Positions 7,901-17,049 of a stretch of DNA of 64,000 nt are shown here, piece after piece (the first letter of the stretch is position 1; each line of letters opens with the position of its first letter). Location: NCBI GenBank assembly GCA_012103475.1, contig WLWS01000004.1:533404-597403 (forward strand), written 5' to 3'. The translations under genes and the position numbers were made by a program. The notes under the pieces are model-generated. The model searched no databases. It saw only the letters and a program-made list of their open reading frames with translations, and was not told where the DNA came from. This DNA comes from Gammaproteobacteria bacterium. GTDB taxonomy: Bacteria; Pseudomonadota; Gammaproteobacteria; Eutrophobiales; Eutrophobiaceae.

Positions 7901-9619
7901 ATGCGCAAATATCTGCACATCGAACTTGATACACAACAGGTAAAAGAAGAGGAATTACACGGCGAAGATATCGTCAATTCAGGCCGCTACCTGATAGCCA
8001 AAACACTTTGCGAAAAAGAAGTCGCTACCGTCGATCCACTGAGCGCCGATAACCCGCTGATTTTCTCTGCAGGCCCTTTTGCCGGAACCAATTTTTCCAA
8101 TGCCAACCGCACCAGCGTTGGCTGCAAAAGCCCGCTAACGGGCGGCATCAAGGAATCTAATGCCGGTGGCACGCTCGGCGTTGCGCTAGGCCAGCTACAC
8201 ATTGCCGGTTTCACTCTTTATGGCAGCGCCGATGACTGGCTCGTTATTCATTTGAAAAAAGACGGTAGCATCTCCTTTGATAGTGCTGATGCCTATATGG
8301 GTAAAGGCAACTTTGAAGCTGCTACTCTCTTACATGAAAAATACGGTAAGAAAGTCAGCGTAGCACTTTGCGGTCCGGTTGGAGAATATCAGGGACTGCT
8401 TGCTGGTATCGCCATCAGTGATTCCGATTTGCGCCCTGCCCGTCTCGCTGCACGAGGTGGTGTCGGTGCGGTAATGGGAAGTAAAAAAGTCAAAGCCATC
8501 GTTGCAGATCTGTACAAAATGCCAAGCCTGCACGAACGAAAAAAAGTAATTGGCGCAATTCGACAATACGCTGAAAAAATTAATCAGGATGAGACTGTCG
8601 ACAGTTACCGAAAACTCGGAACCGCCATGATGGCCGATTACATGAATCATATTGGTGGCCTGCCAGTACGCAACTTCTCATCTGGGCGACTGGTGGACAC
8701 CAACAAAGAGCGTTTAAAAATGGGTGGTGATTTTATCCGTGAGCAAAATGTCGCACGCGGAGGTGACCCATCTCATGCCTGTATGCCGGGTTGTCTGATC
8801 AAATGCAGCAATGTTTATGCAGACGCGGATGGCAAGGAAATTGTATCGCCGGTTGAATACGAAACCATCGGTTTGATGGGCACCAATTGCGGTCTTTCCG
8901 ATCCTGATCAACTCGCTCATGTGAATTATCTGGCCAATAATCTCGGCATAGACACAATAGAAACCGGCGCGATGATTGGTGTATTAATGGAAGCCGGACT
9001 TGCCAACTTTGGTGATTATGAATTTATCGTTCATGTTCTGGATGAAATTTCGAAAGGCAGCGAAGATGGAAAGCTCTGGGCACAGGGCACGGCACGTGTC
9101 GGCGAACATTATAAGGTAGAGCGAATACCGGTAATCAAGAAGCAGGCTATCAGTGCCTACGATCCTCGGGTGGTTGAAGTCACAGGCATCACCATGATGG
9201 TCACCGCGCAGGGAGCTGATCATACCGCAGGTAATGTCCCGCGTTTTGATTCTAAAGGTAAAAGTCTGACTGATCTGGTTGATGCCAGTTATCAGGCGCA
9301 GGTGCAAACTGCCGCCACTGATTCTCTCGGTTTATGCATATTCGGCCGTAGCGTGACTACTGCTGAACTGGAGTTCCTCGCGCAAGCAATTAACGATGCT
9401 CACCAGACCAACCTGGACAGCAGCTTTTTTGCCGAACTCGGACGCGAAACCCTGAAATTTGAAACAGAATTCAATATCAAGGCTGGATTTACTGAAATCG
9501 ATGATGAGTTACCGGATTTTTTCTACAAGGAAGCCTTGCAACCCACCGCTAAACAAGCGCGCTTTCACAGCAGAGAAATTAATGACTTACTAGAACAGCA
9601 AATACAGGCTGACACTTGA
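7901..9619 (+). CDS. Aldehyde ferredoxin oxidoreductase family (tungsten enzyme)
   Basis: A 572-residue AOR-family enzyme, which oxidises aldehydes to acids with a tungsten bis-pterin and a 4Fe-4S cluster. Domains in order: AFOR_N (about residues 1-200, with SVGCKSPLTGGIKES and LAARGGVGAVMGSK for pterin binding), then AFOR_C. Cluster ligands are three cysteines in HACMPGCLIKCSN (about 290-300) and a distant Cys near LGLCIFG (about 475). The spacing is C-x3-C-x3-C, against the C-x2-C-x3-C I recall for archaeal AOR. I chose the ATG at 7901 because GGAG lies at 7891-7894; a TTG at 7889 would place this ribosome site inside the gene. Aldehydes from aromatic amines are a plausible but unproven substrate. 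Confidence 0.88.
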   Translation: MRKYLHIELDTQQVKEEELHGEDIVNSGRYLIAKTLCEKEVATVDPLSADNPLIFSAGPFAGTNFSNANRTSVGCKSPLTGGIKESNAGGTLGVALGQLHIAGFTLYGSADDWLVIHLKKDGSISFDSADAYMGKGNFEAATLLHEKYGKKVSVALCGPVGEYQGLLAGIAISDSDLRPARLAARGGVGAVMGSKKVKAIVADLYKMPSLHERKKVIGAIRQYAEKINQDETVDSYRKLGTAMMADYMNHIGGLPVRNFSSGRLVDTNKERLKMGGDFIREQNVARGGDPSHACMPGCLIKCSNVYADADGKEIVSPVEYETIGLMGTNCGLSDPDQLAHVNYLANNLGIDTIETGAMIGVLMEAGLANFGDYEFIVHVLDEISKGSEDGKLWAQGTARVGEHYKVERIPVIKKQAISAYDPRVVEVTGITMMVTAQGADHTAGNVPRFDSKGKSLTDLVDASYQAQVQTAATDSLGLCIFGRSVTTAELEFLAQAINDAHQTNLDSSFFAELGRETLKFETEFNIKAGFTEIDDELPDFFYKEALQPTAKQARFHSREINDLLEQQIQADT

Positions 9620-9623
9620 ATTT

Positions 9624-10094
9624 TTATTCGATACTTAAGGCAGAAATTTCTGTTGCACTCAGATTCAACTTATTTAAAAGATTCTCAAGTTGTAATTGTT
9701 CTTTAGCTGTCAGTTTTTTCACAATCTCCTGCTCAAAAGAAAGTGCAAGCGGCACGATCTGCATATAAATCGCATAACCTGAGCGTGACAGTTTCAGAAT
9801 TGAACGTCGTTTATCTTCCTTTGAGAAATTTCGGACCAATAGTTTCTTTTTAATTAATTTCGTCACAGCCCGACTTACGCTGACCTTATCCATTTCTGTC
9901 ATTGCGCAAACCTCGTCCGCACTCAAATTGGATTCCTGCCCAAGTACCGCCATTACCCGCCATTCGGCAATACTTATACCGAAACGATCAGAATATAAAC
10001 TTGCCAGCTTGCTGCTGACTTTGTTGGTCACTATCGAAAGTTTATAGGGAAGAAAACTCTGTAGATCAATTGATTCTGGAGCAGTTTTCGACAT
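9624..10094 (-). CDS. MarR-family regulator in the hmgA operon
   Basis: A 156-residue winged-helix repressor of the MarR family. The recognition part reads SADEVCAMTEMDKVSVSRAV, followed by the wing with DKRRS (SKEDKRRSILKLSRSGY). The ATG at 10092-10094 follows the hmgA stop (10097-10099) by two bases, so the two are translationally coupled. The protein is clearly a paralogue of the regulator at 19819: both have FLPY[KR]LS near the N-terminus, AEWR[VI]MA and SADEVC. The family usually binds an aromatic carboxylate. Homogentisate or 4-hydroxyphenylpyruvate is the likely effector, by context. It is probably one of two regulators using the TAGTTRC-N4-GYAACTA sites. Confidence 0.9.
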   Translation of the reverse strand: MSKTAPESIDLQSFLPYKLSIVTNKVSSKLASLYSDRFGISIAEWRVMAVLGQESNLSADEVCAMTEMDKVSVSRAVTKLIKKKLLVRNFSKEDKRRSILKLSRSGYAIYMQIVPLALSFEQEIVKKLTAKEQLQLENLLNKLNLSATEISALSIE

Positions 10095-10096
10095 AA

Positions 10097-11428
10097 CTAG
10101 ACTTTGAAGTTCTTCTTCAGCGATTGCCAGCATTCGACATAATCCTGCTGGCGCTGGATACATTCCAGGGCAAATTTTGTTGGCTGAATAATGAAACGCG
10201 ATTCGAACATAAAAGCCATGGTGTCTTCATATCTACTCGGTTTAAGCTCTGCGCTGGAAGCGCCTTCATAAGCTGTGCCATCAGGTCCATGTGCACTCAT
10301 GCAGTTATGCAAACTGGCACCACCGGGGACAAAACCAGTCGGTTTGGCATCGTACATTCCAGAGATGAGCCCCATGAACTCACTCATTAGATTCCGATGG
10401 TACCAGGGTGGACGAAATGTATTCTCGGCCACCATCCAGCGAGGTGGGAAAATCACAAAGTCGACATTGGCAACACCGGCTGTGTCCGTTTGTGAAGACA
10501 GGACAGTAAAAATAGACGGGTCCGGGTGATCATAACTGACCGTATTCATCGTATTGAAACGCGAGAGATCATACTTGTACGGAAGCGCTGTGCCTATCCA
10601 CGCTACAACATCCAAAGGTGAATGAGCGATTTCACAGCTAAATATATTTCCCATAAATTTATTCACCAGTTTGAAATCGCCTTCCCTGTCTTCGAATGCA
10701 GCAAGCGGTGTCAGAAAATCGCGATTATTTGCATAACCATCGGACCCAACGAGTCCGCGCTCGGGTAATTGTAACTGTGCACCATAATTCTCACAGACAT
10801 AGCCACGGCTGGGCCCGTCAGGCAATACAACCCGAAATTTCATTCCCCTGGGTATCACACAAATTTCACCGGGTGCGACTTCAAGAACGCCACACTCCGT
10901 ATGAGCGCGAAAGCTGCCTTGCTGGGGTACGATTAGTAATTCGCCATCACTATTGTAGAAAAACCGATCTTCCATCGACTGATTGGCCAGATACATGTGA
11001 ATACCAATACCGATGACGCCCACATTGCCGTTGGCGGCTACTGTCACCAGACCATCAATAAAGTCCTGTTTTTTCTCAGGGATTGGCAGGGGATCCCAGC
11101 GTAATTGATTCGGCGGGGTTTCAATTTCGGTAATTGGTCCACTTCTAATCAGACCATTATCGATGCGTTGAAAATCACCGTGTACCGCAGAAGGCCGAAT
11201 ACGATAAAACCAGTTACGGAAATTGCTTGCTCTGGGCGCCGTAAAAGCTGTGGCCGTAAACTTTTCCGCATATAGTCCATGGGCAACCTGCTGCGGCGAA
11301 AAGCGTCCTTCAGGTAAACTACCCGGAATTGCCTCTGAGTGATGTTCATTACCAAAACCGGACAGGTACTGTAGCTGCTCGGCCTGCTCCGGGTCATTGT
11401 TCACATCGGGTTCTAATACGCTGGCCAT
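10097..11428 (-). CDS. hmgA: Homogentisate 1,2-dioxygenase
   Basis: A 443-residue, full-length homogentisate dioxygenase. It opens the ring of homogentisate to 4-maleylacetoacetate using Fe(II) and O2, in the cytosol. The iron-ligand region is visible: [18 protein letters not shown] (His and Glu, about residues 338-355) and [13 protein letters not shown] (second His, about 372-384). The N-terminal [13 protein letters not shown] and [16 protein letters not shown] are also typical. It is the first gene of an operon with a MarR regulator and is divergent to fahA-maiA. An inverted repeat 40 bases upstream of the start is shared with the hppD promoter region. Confidence 0.97.
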   Translation of the reverse strand: MASVLEPDVNNDPEQAEQLQYLSGFGNEHHSEAIPGSLPEGRFSPQQVAHGLYAEKFTATAFTAPRASNFRNWFYRIRPSAVHGDFQRIDNGLIRSGPITEIETPPNQLRWDPLPIPEKKQDFIDGLVTVAANGNVGVIGIGIHMYLANQSMEDRFFYNSDGELLIVPQQGSFRAHTECGVLEVAPGEICVIPRGMKFRVVLPDGPSRGYVCENYGAQLQLPERGLVGSDGYANNRDFLTPLAAFEDREGDFKLVNKFMGNIFSCEIAHSPLDVVAWIGTALPYKYDLSRFNTMNTVSYDHPDPSIFTVLSSQTDTAGVANVDFVIFPPRWMVAENTFRPPWYHRNLMSEFMGLISGMYDAKPTGFVPGGASLHNCMSAHGPDGTAYEGASSAELKPSRYEDTMAFMFESRFIIQPTKFALECIQRQQDYVECWQSLKKNFKV

Positions 11429-11467
11429 TGTCTTATCCTCTGCTTGACGAATTACTTAAAATCAGTA

Positions 11468-11485
11468 TAGTTACATTTGTAACTA
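11468..11485. promoter_or_regulatory. MarR-type operator between hmgA and fahA
   Basis: A perfect inverted repeat, TAGTTAC-ATTT-GTAACTA, lies in the 153-base region between the divergent hmgA (start 11428) and fahA (start 11582). The same arm length and four-base centre recur twice before hppD and its MarR gene (19745-19762 and 19775-19792) with one base changed per arm. This shared pattern, close to promoters that flank MarR genes, makes it a likely binding site of one or both MarR paralogues. Binding itself is inferred. Confidence 0.75.
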
Positions 11486-11581
11486 ATTTCAATAAGCGGG
11501 ATGTTCTGCATGATTCCCGACAGGTGATACAAAGCGTGTTCTATTACCTGGAATACGACTTTCAATTAAAAGGAGAGGAAC

Positions 11582-12574
11582 GTGAAACTTGCCAGTCTAA
11601 AAGAAGGTGGCCGTGACGGTACACTTATCGTCGTTAATCGCGAAGTAAGCCGGGCAATTGCCGTTCCCGAAATAGCAGCCACCATGCAAAATGCCCTCGA
11701 TAACTGGGCTGAGATCTCACCTTTGCTCGAAGCGGTTTACAAAAAACTTCAAAAAGGTGAAATCGATAAAACCTTTGACTTTGACCCTGTTACTTTGGCA
11801 GCGCCTCTACCACGTAGTTATCATTGGGCAGATGGCAGTGCTTATGTAACTCATGTTGAGCTGGTTCGAAAAGCACGAGGTGCTGAACTACCAGAGTCTT
11901 TCTGGACCGACCCCTTAATGTATATGGGCGCATCAGATGCGTTTATTGGTCCCTGTGACGATGTTTTTGTTGAAGATGAGGCATGGGGAATTGATTTTGA
12001 ATCGGAGGTCGTCGTGTTTACCGATGATGTGCCGGCTGGCGTCTCAGAAGAGGCCGCCGGTGAGCATATTAAACTCATTGCTTTAGTCAACGATGTCTCT
12101 CTGCGTAACCTGATTCCGGCTGAGCTAGCCAAGCAATTCGGGTTTTATCAGTCAAAACCCTGGACATCTTTTACACCAGTTGCCGTCACGCCTGATGAGC
12201 TGGGTGAGGCCTGGGATGGCGCAAAACTTCACCTGCCTCTGCACAGTACCCTGAATGGTAAAAAGATCGGTACACCAAATGCGGGGGTCGACATGGTTTT
12301 CGATTTTAGACAATTGATAGTGCATGCAGCCAAATCAAGAGATCTGATGGCTGGCACTGTGATTGGTTCCGGAACCATTGCCAATGTAGGAAGTAAGGAC
12401 GGCTCCTCCTGCCTTGCTGAAATTCGCTGTCTGGAAACAATCGCTGACGGTAAACCTTCTACTCCTTTCATGTCTTTTGGTGATCGCATCGAAATTGAAA
12501 TGTTTGATAAAGACAATAACTCGATCTTCGGTAAAATCGATCAGATCACAAAACAGTATCACCCTTCAAGCTGA
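11582..12574 (+). CDS. fahA: Fumarylacetoacetate hydrolase
   Basis: A 330-residue fumarylacetoacetase of the shorter bacterial type. It splits fumarylacetoacetate into fumarate and acetoacetate, the last step of tyrosine degradation. The metal-binding acidic residues appear in DEAWGIDFESEVVVFTDD (about residues 136-153), and ALVNDVSLRNLIP with QSKPWTSFTP are standard family segments. The GTG start at 11582 is preceded by AAAAGGAGAGGAA, an excellent ribosome site at 11567-11579. The maiA gene follows after 16 bases. Divergent from hmgA. Confidence 0.95.
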   Translation: MKLASLKEGGRDGTLIVVNREVSRAIAVPEIAATMQNALDNWAEISPLLEAVYKKLQKGEIDKTFDFDPVTLAAPLPRSYHWADGSAYVTHVELVRKARGAELPESFWTDPLMYMGASDAFIGPCDDVFVEDEAWGIDFESEVVVFTDDVPAGVSEEAAGEHIKLIALVNDVSLRNLIPAELAKQFGFYQSKPWTSFTPVAVTPDELGEAWDGAKLHLPLHSTLNGKKIGTPNAGVDMVFDFRQLIVHAAKSRDLMAGTVIGSGTIANVGSKDGSSCLAEIRCLETIADGKPSTPFMSFGDRIEIEMFDKDNNSIFGKIDQITKQYHPSS

Positions 12575-12590
12575 TTAAGCAGATCAGGCA

Positions 12591-13238
12591 ATGATAAAAC
12601 TATACTCTTACTGGCGCTCTTCTGCGGCGTACCGTGTACGTATCGCATTGAACCTGAAGAAACTCGAACATGAAATTGTGCCCGTTAATATGCTAAAGGA
12701 TGGTGGCGAACAACACAGCGAAGCCTACAAAACGATTAATCCGCAGGGCCTGGTCCCGACTCTGCAGGACGGTAAGTCGACTATCACGCAATCACTGGCC
12801 ATTCTGGAATATCTTGAAGAAAAATATCCGCGGATAGCCTTACTGCCAGCTGATCTGGAACAAAAAGCAAAGGCTCGTCAACTGGCGCAAATCATTGCCT
12901 GTGATATTCATCCTCTGGATAACCTGCGGGTTCTGAAGTATCTGAAAAATGAGCTTGCGGTGTCTGACGTTGCTAAAGACGACTGGTATGCACACTGGAT
13001 AAGACTCGGATTTGCCGCCTTTGAATCCGCGCTTGATAAGAACTCTCCCACCGGCGGCTTTTGCCTGGGTGATGCCGTCAGTATAGCGGACCTTTGTCTG
13101 ATTCCTCAGATGTATAACGCTCACCGTTTTAACATTAATCTCGATAATTTTCCGCGCTTGTGTGAAATAGAAAAAAACTGTCTGCAATTGCAGGCCTTTG
13201 CCAGGGCAAGTCCCGAGCAGCAGATTGACGCTATCTGA
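12591..13238 (+). CDS. maiA: Maleylacetoacetate isomerase
   Basis: A 215-residue zeta-class glutathione transferase that isomerises maleylacetoacetate to fumarylacetoacetate using glutathione. The zeta signature SSAAYRVRIALNLK stands at residues 10-23, with the catalytic Ser. NPQGLVPTLQDG and ITQSLAILEYLEE mark the thioredoxin-like glutathione site. The C-terminal helical domain has IACDIHPLDNLRVLKYL. It is second in the fahA-maiA operon. In vivo the order is HmgA, MaiA, FahA. No sign of damage. Confidence 0.96.
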   Translation: MIKLYSYWRSSAAYRVRIALNLKKLEHEIVPVNMLKDGGEQHSEAYKTINPQGLVPTLQDGKSTITQSLAILEYLEEKYPRIALLPADLEQKAKARQLAQIIACDIHPLDNLRVLKYLKNELAVSDVAKDDWYAHWIRLGFAAFESALDKNSPTGGFCLGDAVSIADLCLIPQMYNAHRFNINLDNFPRLCEIEKNCLQLQAFARASPEQQIDAI

Positions 13239-13419
13239 TTGCAGTTTTTCCTGCAGTAATAAGTTGACGCAATAATTTGCTAACCACCCGTAACTCAGGA
13301 CTATCATTATGAGCAACTTAACGTTGTTTTTCTGCCAGTGTTATAACTTACGATGCGTTTTTTTTGCTGCTAAACTACCAGCAAAACAGAATTGAAATTG
13401 CGAAATACAGAGGGTTCTA

Positions 13420-14121
13420 ATGTCCGGATTTAACAAGGTGGTAAGTAACTTTGACGAAGCAATGGATGGGCTGCAAAGTGGAATGACCGTCCTCGCCGGC
13501 GGTTTTGGTTTATGTGGCATTCCTGAAGGTTGCATTGAACATATTCGCCAATCAGGAGTAAAGGATCTGACCATAGTCTCCAATAACTGCGGTGTCGATG
13601 ATTTCGGTCTCGGGCTGTTGCTGAAAGACAAGCAGATCAAAAAAATGATTTCCTCTTATGTAGGTGAAAATGCCGAATTTGAACGTCAGTTTCTTAGCGA
13701 TGAACTTGAAGTTGAACTGACCCCGCAAGGAACTCTGGCAGAGAAAATGCGCGCCGGGGGAGCTGGTATTCCGGCTTTTTATACTGCAACCGGCTATGGG
13801 ACTCCTGTTGGAGAGGGTAAGGAAGTTCGTGAGTATAAGGGGCGTAAATATATTCTTGAGGAGTCGATAACCGGTGACTTCGCCATCGTCCGCGGCTGGA
13901 AAGCGGATCGCTACGGCAACGTTGTATATCGACACACTGCACAGAATTTCAATCCGATGGCGGCTACTGCCGGAAAAATTACTGTTGTTGAAGTAGAAGA
14001 GATCGTCGAACCGGGAGAACTGGAACCCAGTCAGATACACACTCCGGGCATTTTCGTTAATCGCTTGATTGAAACCAGCTTTGAAAAACGAATTGAGCAA
14101 CGCACCTTAAGTAACGAATAA
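13420..14121 (+). CDS. scoA: Succinyl-CoA:3-oxoacid CoA-transferase subunit A
   Basis: A 233-residue alpha subunit of succinyl-CoA:acetoacetate CoA-transferase. With subunit B it moves CoA from succinyl-CoA to acetoacetate, the product of FahA. The family opening [19 protein letters not shown] (about residues 10-28) and [19 protein letters not shown] (about 116-134) are seen. A ribosome site AGAGGG precedes the ATG (13411-13416). The gene is followed after 14 bases by scoB, which is frameshifted near its end. Its placement next to fahA-maiA matches tyrosine catabolism. Confidence 0.95.
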   Translation: MSGFNKVVSNFDEAMDGLQSGMTVLAGGFGLCGIPEGCIEHIRQSGVKDLTIVSNNCGVDDFGLGLLLKDKQIKKMISSYVGENAEFERQFLSDELEVELTPQGTLAEKMRAGGAGIPAFYTATGYGTPVGEGKEVREYKGRKYILEESITGDFAIVRGWKADRYGNVVYRHTAQNFNPMAATAGKITVVEVEEIVEPGELEPSQIHTPGIFVNRLIETSFEKRIEQRTLSNE

Positions 14122-14135
14122 CAGGAATAGATAAC

Positions 14136-14791
14136 ATGGCACTTTCTCGAGAACAACTGGCAATGCGCGTCGCACGTGAACTCAAAGACGGTTATTACGT
14201 GAATCTTGGCATTGGTATTCCAACACTGGTTGCTAACTATGTTCCTGAGGGAATGGACGTAATGCTGCAATCAGAAAATGGCTTGCTTGGAATGGGCCCC
14301 TTTCCCACTGAAGAAGAACTTGATGCCGATATGATTAATGCCGGCAAACAAACTGTCACAGCAATCACCGGAGCATCGATTTTTTCGTCTGCGGATTCCT
14401 TCGCCATGATACGTGGTGGTCATGTTGATCTGACGGTTCTCGGCGCTTTTGAAGTTGATGTCGAAGGAAACATCGCCTCCTGGATGATTCCAGGAAAGCT
14501 GATAAAAGGAATGGGAGGTGCGATGGATCTGGTTGCCGGTGCAGATAACATTATTGTCACCATGACTCATGCCAGTAAGCATGGCGAGTCAAAATTGCTA
14601 CCTAAATGCACACTACCACTGACTGGTGCTGGCTGTATTAATAAAATTGTCACCGATCTTGCCTATATTAGATTGCAGAAGGTAAGTTTCATTTGAAGGA
14701 ACGTGCGCCGGCTGTAAGCGTGGATGAAATAGTTAAATTGACTGCAGGTGAAATGCAGGTACCGGGTAAGGTACCGGAGATGGTATTCTAA
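14136..14791 (+). pseudogene. scoB: CoA-transferase subunit B, frameshifted near the 3' end
   Basis: The beta subunit of succinyl-CoA:acetoacetate CoA-transferase. The catalytic Glu motif [11 protein letters not shown] is at about residues 46-56, and [15 protein letters not shown] is intact. The reading frame runs normally to DLAYIRLQ, then slips: the ATG frame ends at a TGA at 14694-14696 after VSFI. The family ending continues in another frame as [14 protein letters not shown] to EMVF, and stops at TAA 14789-14791. One base appears to be missing around 14677-14681. About 32 C-terminal residues are lost, including well-conserved ones. The rest of the gene is undamaged, so a sequencing indel or a very recent mutation are both possible. 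Confidence 0.85.
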
Positions 14792-14851
14792 TTGGTTTGA
14801 ACAGTCCCCGATTTACCGGATCGTGTCTGTTCTGGATCCTTGTTCACTCTA

Positions 14852-15748
14852 ATGATAGATTTTATAAACCGCACTAGCAGTCTTTATCTCATCACCGTTT
14901 TTATCTGGGGCTCAACTTTTTATGCAATAAAGTTCCAGCTGGGACCGGTTGCTGTCGAAATATCACTGATCTATCGTTTCCTGCTAGCTTCAGTTATTTT
15001 GTTCGTTTTCTGTCTGCTCAAAAAAAGAAACCTCCGCTTCAATCTGTCAGAGCATTTCTTTATTTTTCTTCAGGGATTATTTCTATTTTCCGCTAACTAT
15101 CTTGTCGTTTACTGGGCAACCGATATGCTCATTACCGGAGTTATTGCCCTCATTTTTTCGACCGTTATTCTCATGAATATGATCAACGGCGCAATTTTTC
15201 TTCGTCAGAGCGTAAGTCTGCGGGTTATTCTGGGTTCGCTGACTGGAGTTGCCGGTATCGCCGCTGTTTTCTGGTCGGAGATTGCCGGTATGCAGAACAA
15301 TGATTCAACCTGGCTGGGCTTATGCTTATGCCTGCTGGCAACATTTTCCGCATCCGTTGGAAATATCCTCTCAGCAAGAAATCAGAAATATGATTTGCCG
15401 GTTGTGCAAACGAATGCCTGGGGTATGGCTTACGGATCTTTGATTATGGCCGTCTATGCACTTTCGCAGGGCTCAACAATAAGCTATGACCTGAGCTTGA
15501 GTTACAGTCTGTCTCTGCTTTATCTGAGTATATTTGGTTCTGTTTTCGCGTTTGGAAGCTACCTGACTCTGATTGGTCGTATCGGTGCCAACAAAAGCGC
15601 CTATTCCGCAGTGCTCTACCCCGTCATCGCTCTTTCAATATCGACTTTGCTCGAAGATTATCGCTGGACACTGGCCGCGATATGCGGATTCGGGCTGGTG
15701 CTACTGGGCAATTTTCTGGTCCTGAAAAGTCCGGCAAAAGTTAAATGA
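14852..15748 (+). CDS. EamA/DMT-superfamily transporter
   Basis: About 298 residues with ten hydrophobic segments in two EamA repeats, the drug/metabolite transporter fold of the inner membrane. The first repeat starts with YLITVFIWGSTFYAIKFQ, the second around LLATFSASVGNILSARNQ. The C-terminus is SPAKVK. I take the ATG at 14852; a TTG at 14840 is in frame. It lies 60 bases after the scoB remnant, on the same strand, and converges with the hydrolase gene. Members export amino acids or metabolites; the substrate cannot be read from sequence. Confidence 0.85.
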   Translation: MIDFINRTSSLYLITVFIWGSTFYAIKFQLGPVAVEISLIYRFLLASVILFVFCLLKKRNLRFNLSEHFFIFLQGLFLFSANYLVVYWATDMLITGVIALIFSTVILMNMINGAIFLRQSVSLRVILGSLTGVAGIAAVFWSEIAGMQNNDSTWLGLCLCLLATFSASVGNILSARNQKYDLPVVQTNAWGMAYGSLIMAVYALSQGSTISYDLSLSYSLSLLYLSIFGSVFAFGSYLTLIGRIGANKSAYSAVLYPVIALSISTLLEDYRWTLAAICGFGLVLLGNFLVLKSPAKVK

Positions 15749-15762
15749 ATATAAATGCAGAG

Positions 15763-16569
15763 TTAAGCGTTTAGAAAATCGATGATTAAAGGATTAACCA
15801 GATCAGGTCTGGTCATAGGGGCCATATGCCCGCCTTCGGCCACTTCCTGAAACTGCCAGTGCGGACAATAACTCTTCAGCACGGCGCTGATTCCGATTAT
15901 TGATTGCTTTGTCTGCTGTGCCCGCATAAACATAGTATCGGCCTTAATACCCTGCCACATACTTTCTGAGACATCCATATTCATAATCGTATCCCACTCA
16001 TGGACATTATTAGGCAAGGCAAGCAAAAATGCCTGTTGACGTTCTTCGCTCAAAGCAGACCAGCTACCTTCCCCCATCCAGTAGTTTACAAAGCGTTCTG
16101 CTACCAGAGTCCACTCACCGCGTGGAGAGTGCTTTTGAATATACTTCCACAAGGCTTCAATTTCTTCCCGCCCGGCTTCCTGACCTTCGATTTTTAACAG
16201 AGGAAAGGGGTTCGCCTCCAGCAATACCAGTTTCTGAACTTTTTCTCCAAGCGAATGTGCAGCCGCTGCTGCGACCGAAGCACCAAATGAATGACCGACG
16301 ATACTGAGCGGCCCATCAACCAGGGAACACAGCGTTTCTATCAAACCAGCCTGATCTAATATCGTCTGCGTCCGATCCGAGGGCCACACTGATGTTTCAC
16401 CATAACCAAACAGGTTCGGGGCAAGAAAACGAAACTGATCGCGATAAGCTTCATGTAATTGTCGCCACTGGCGATTATTGCTTGCCGCACCGTGGATAAG
16501 CACAACCACCGGACCGTTGCCACTATCCTGATATTCAAGACTATATTGATTAGATTTAATTGTTGGCAT
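15763..16569 (-). CDS. Alpha/beta hydrolase
   Basis: A 268-residue alpha/beta-fold hydrolase. VVLIHGAASNNRQWRQL forms the oxyanion-hole strand (about residues 22-38). The nucleophile elbow is IVGHSFGAS (Ser at about 94), and the catalytic His is in EVAEGGHMAPMTRPD near the end (about 249). No cap domain identifies the substrate. It is the last gene of a four-gene transcript (GNAT, PLP enzyme, OsmC, hydrolase), with 15 bases after OsmC. Confidence 0.88.
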   Translation of the reverse strand: MPTIKSNQYSLEYQDSGNGPVVVLIHGAASNNRQWRQLHEAYRDQFRFLAPNLFGYGETSVWPSDRTQTILDQAGLIETLCSLVDGPLSIVGHSFGASVAAAAAHSLGEKVQKLVLLEANPFPLLKIEGQEAGREEIEALWKYIQKHSPRGEWTLVAERFVNYWMGEGSWSALSEERQQAFLLALPNNVHEWDTIMNMDVSESMWQGIKADTMFMRAQQTKQSIIGISAVLKSYCPHWQFQEVAEGGHMAPMTRPDLVNPLIIDFLNA

Positions 16570-16584
16570 GTAAACAGGATTGCA

Positions 16585-17049
16585 TCAGTTTGCTACTTCT
16601 ATACTGATTTCGGATTTCACAGAGTTGGCAATAAAACACAAACTATGTGCCTTAGTATGTATGGCTTGCAAATCCTCTGTGCTAATAGTCAGCGCGGAAC
16701 CCGTAACTTCCGGCCTTAATACTACTTTACTAATGCTGCTTATTCCGGACTCATCTTTTTCCATGATCCCGTAAGCATTGTCGATGTAACGGTCAATCAA
16801 CAAACCCTTCTGACCTGCTATTGACAAAAAAAACAGCATGTGACAACTGGATATTGCAGCGACAAAGGCCTCTTCCGGATCCACATTATATTCAAGCGAA
16901 TAAGGCAAAGGGACAATATCCGGCGAAGCGGAAGCCGGCACAACGAGACCGCCGTCAAACTCCCAGGTATGCGCACGGCTGTACTTGTTGTCAGTAAAGA
17001 CCTGGTCACCACGCTGCCATTCGATTTTTGCCAGATACTCAGACACCAT
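16585..17049 (-). CDS. OsmC-family protein
   Basis: About 154 residues of the OsmC/Ohr fold. Members reduce organic peroxides with two cysteines. These are visible in ISSCHMLFFLSIA (about residues 66-78) and AHSLCFIAN (about 133-141). I start at the ATG at 17047-17049 (MVSEYLAKIEW), which overlaps the end of the upstream PLP enzyme gene by 11 bases. A longer form with 13 more residues is possible but those residues do not resemble the family. It would be a small peroxide-defence or detoxification protein in its operon. Confidence 0.87.
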   Translation of the reverse strand: MVSEYLAKIEWQRGDQVFTDNKYSRAHTWEFDGGLVVPASASPDIVPLPYSLEYNVDPEEAFVAAISSCHMLFFLSIAGQKGLLIDRYIDNAYGIMEKDESGISSISKVVLRPEVTGSALTISTEDLQAIHTKAHSLCFIANSVKSEISIEVAN

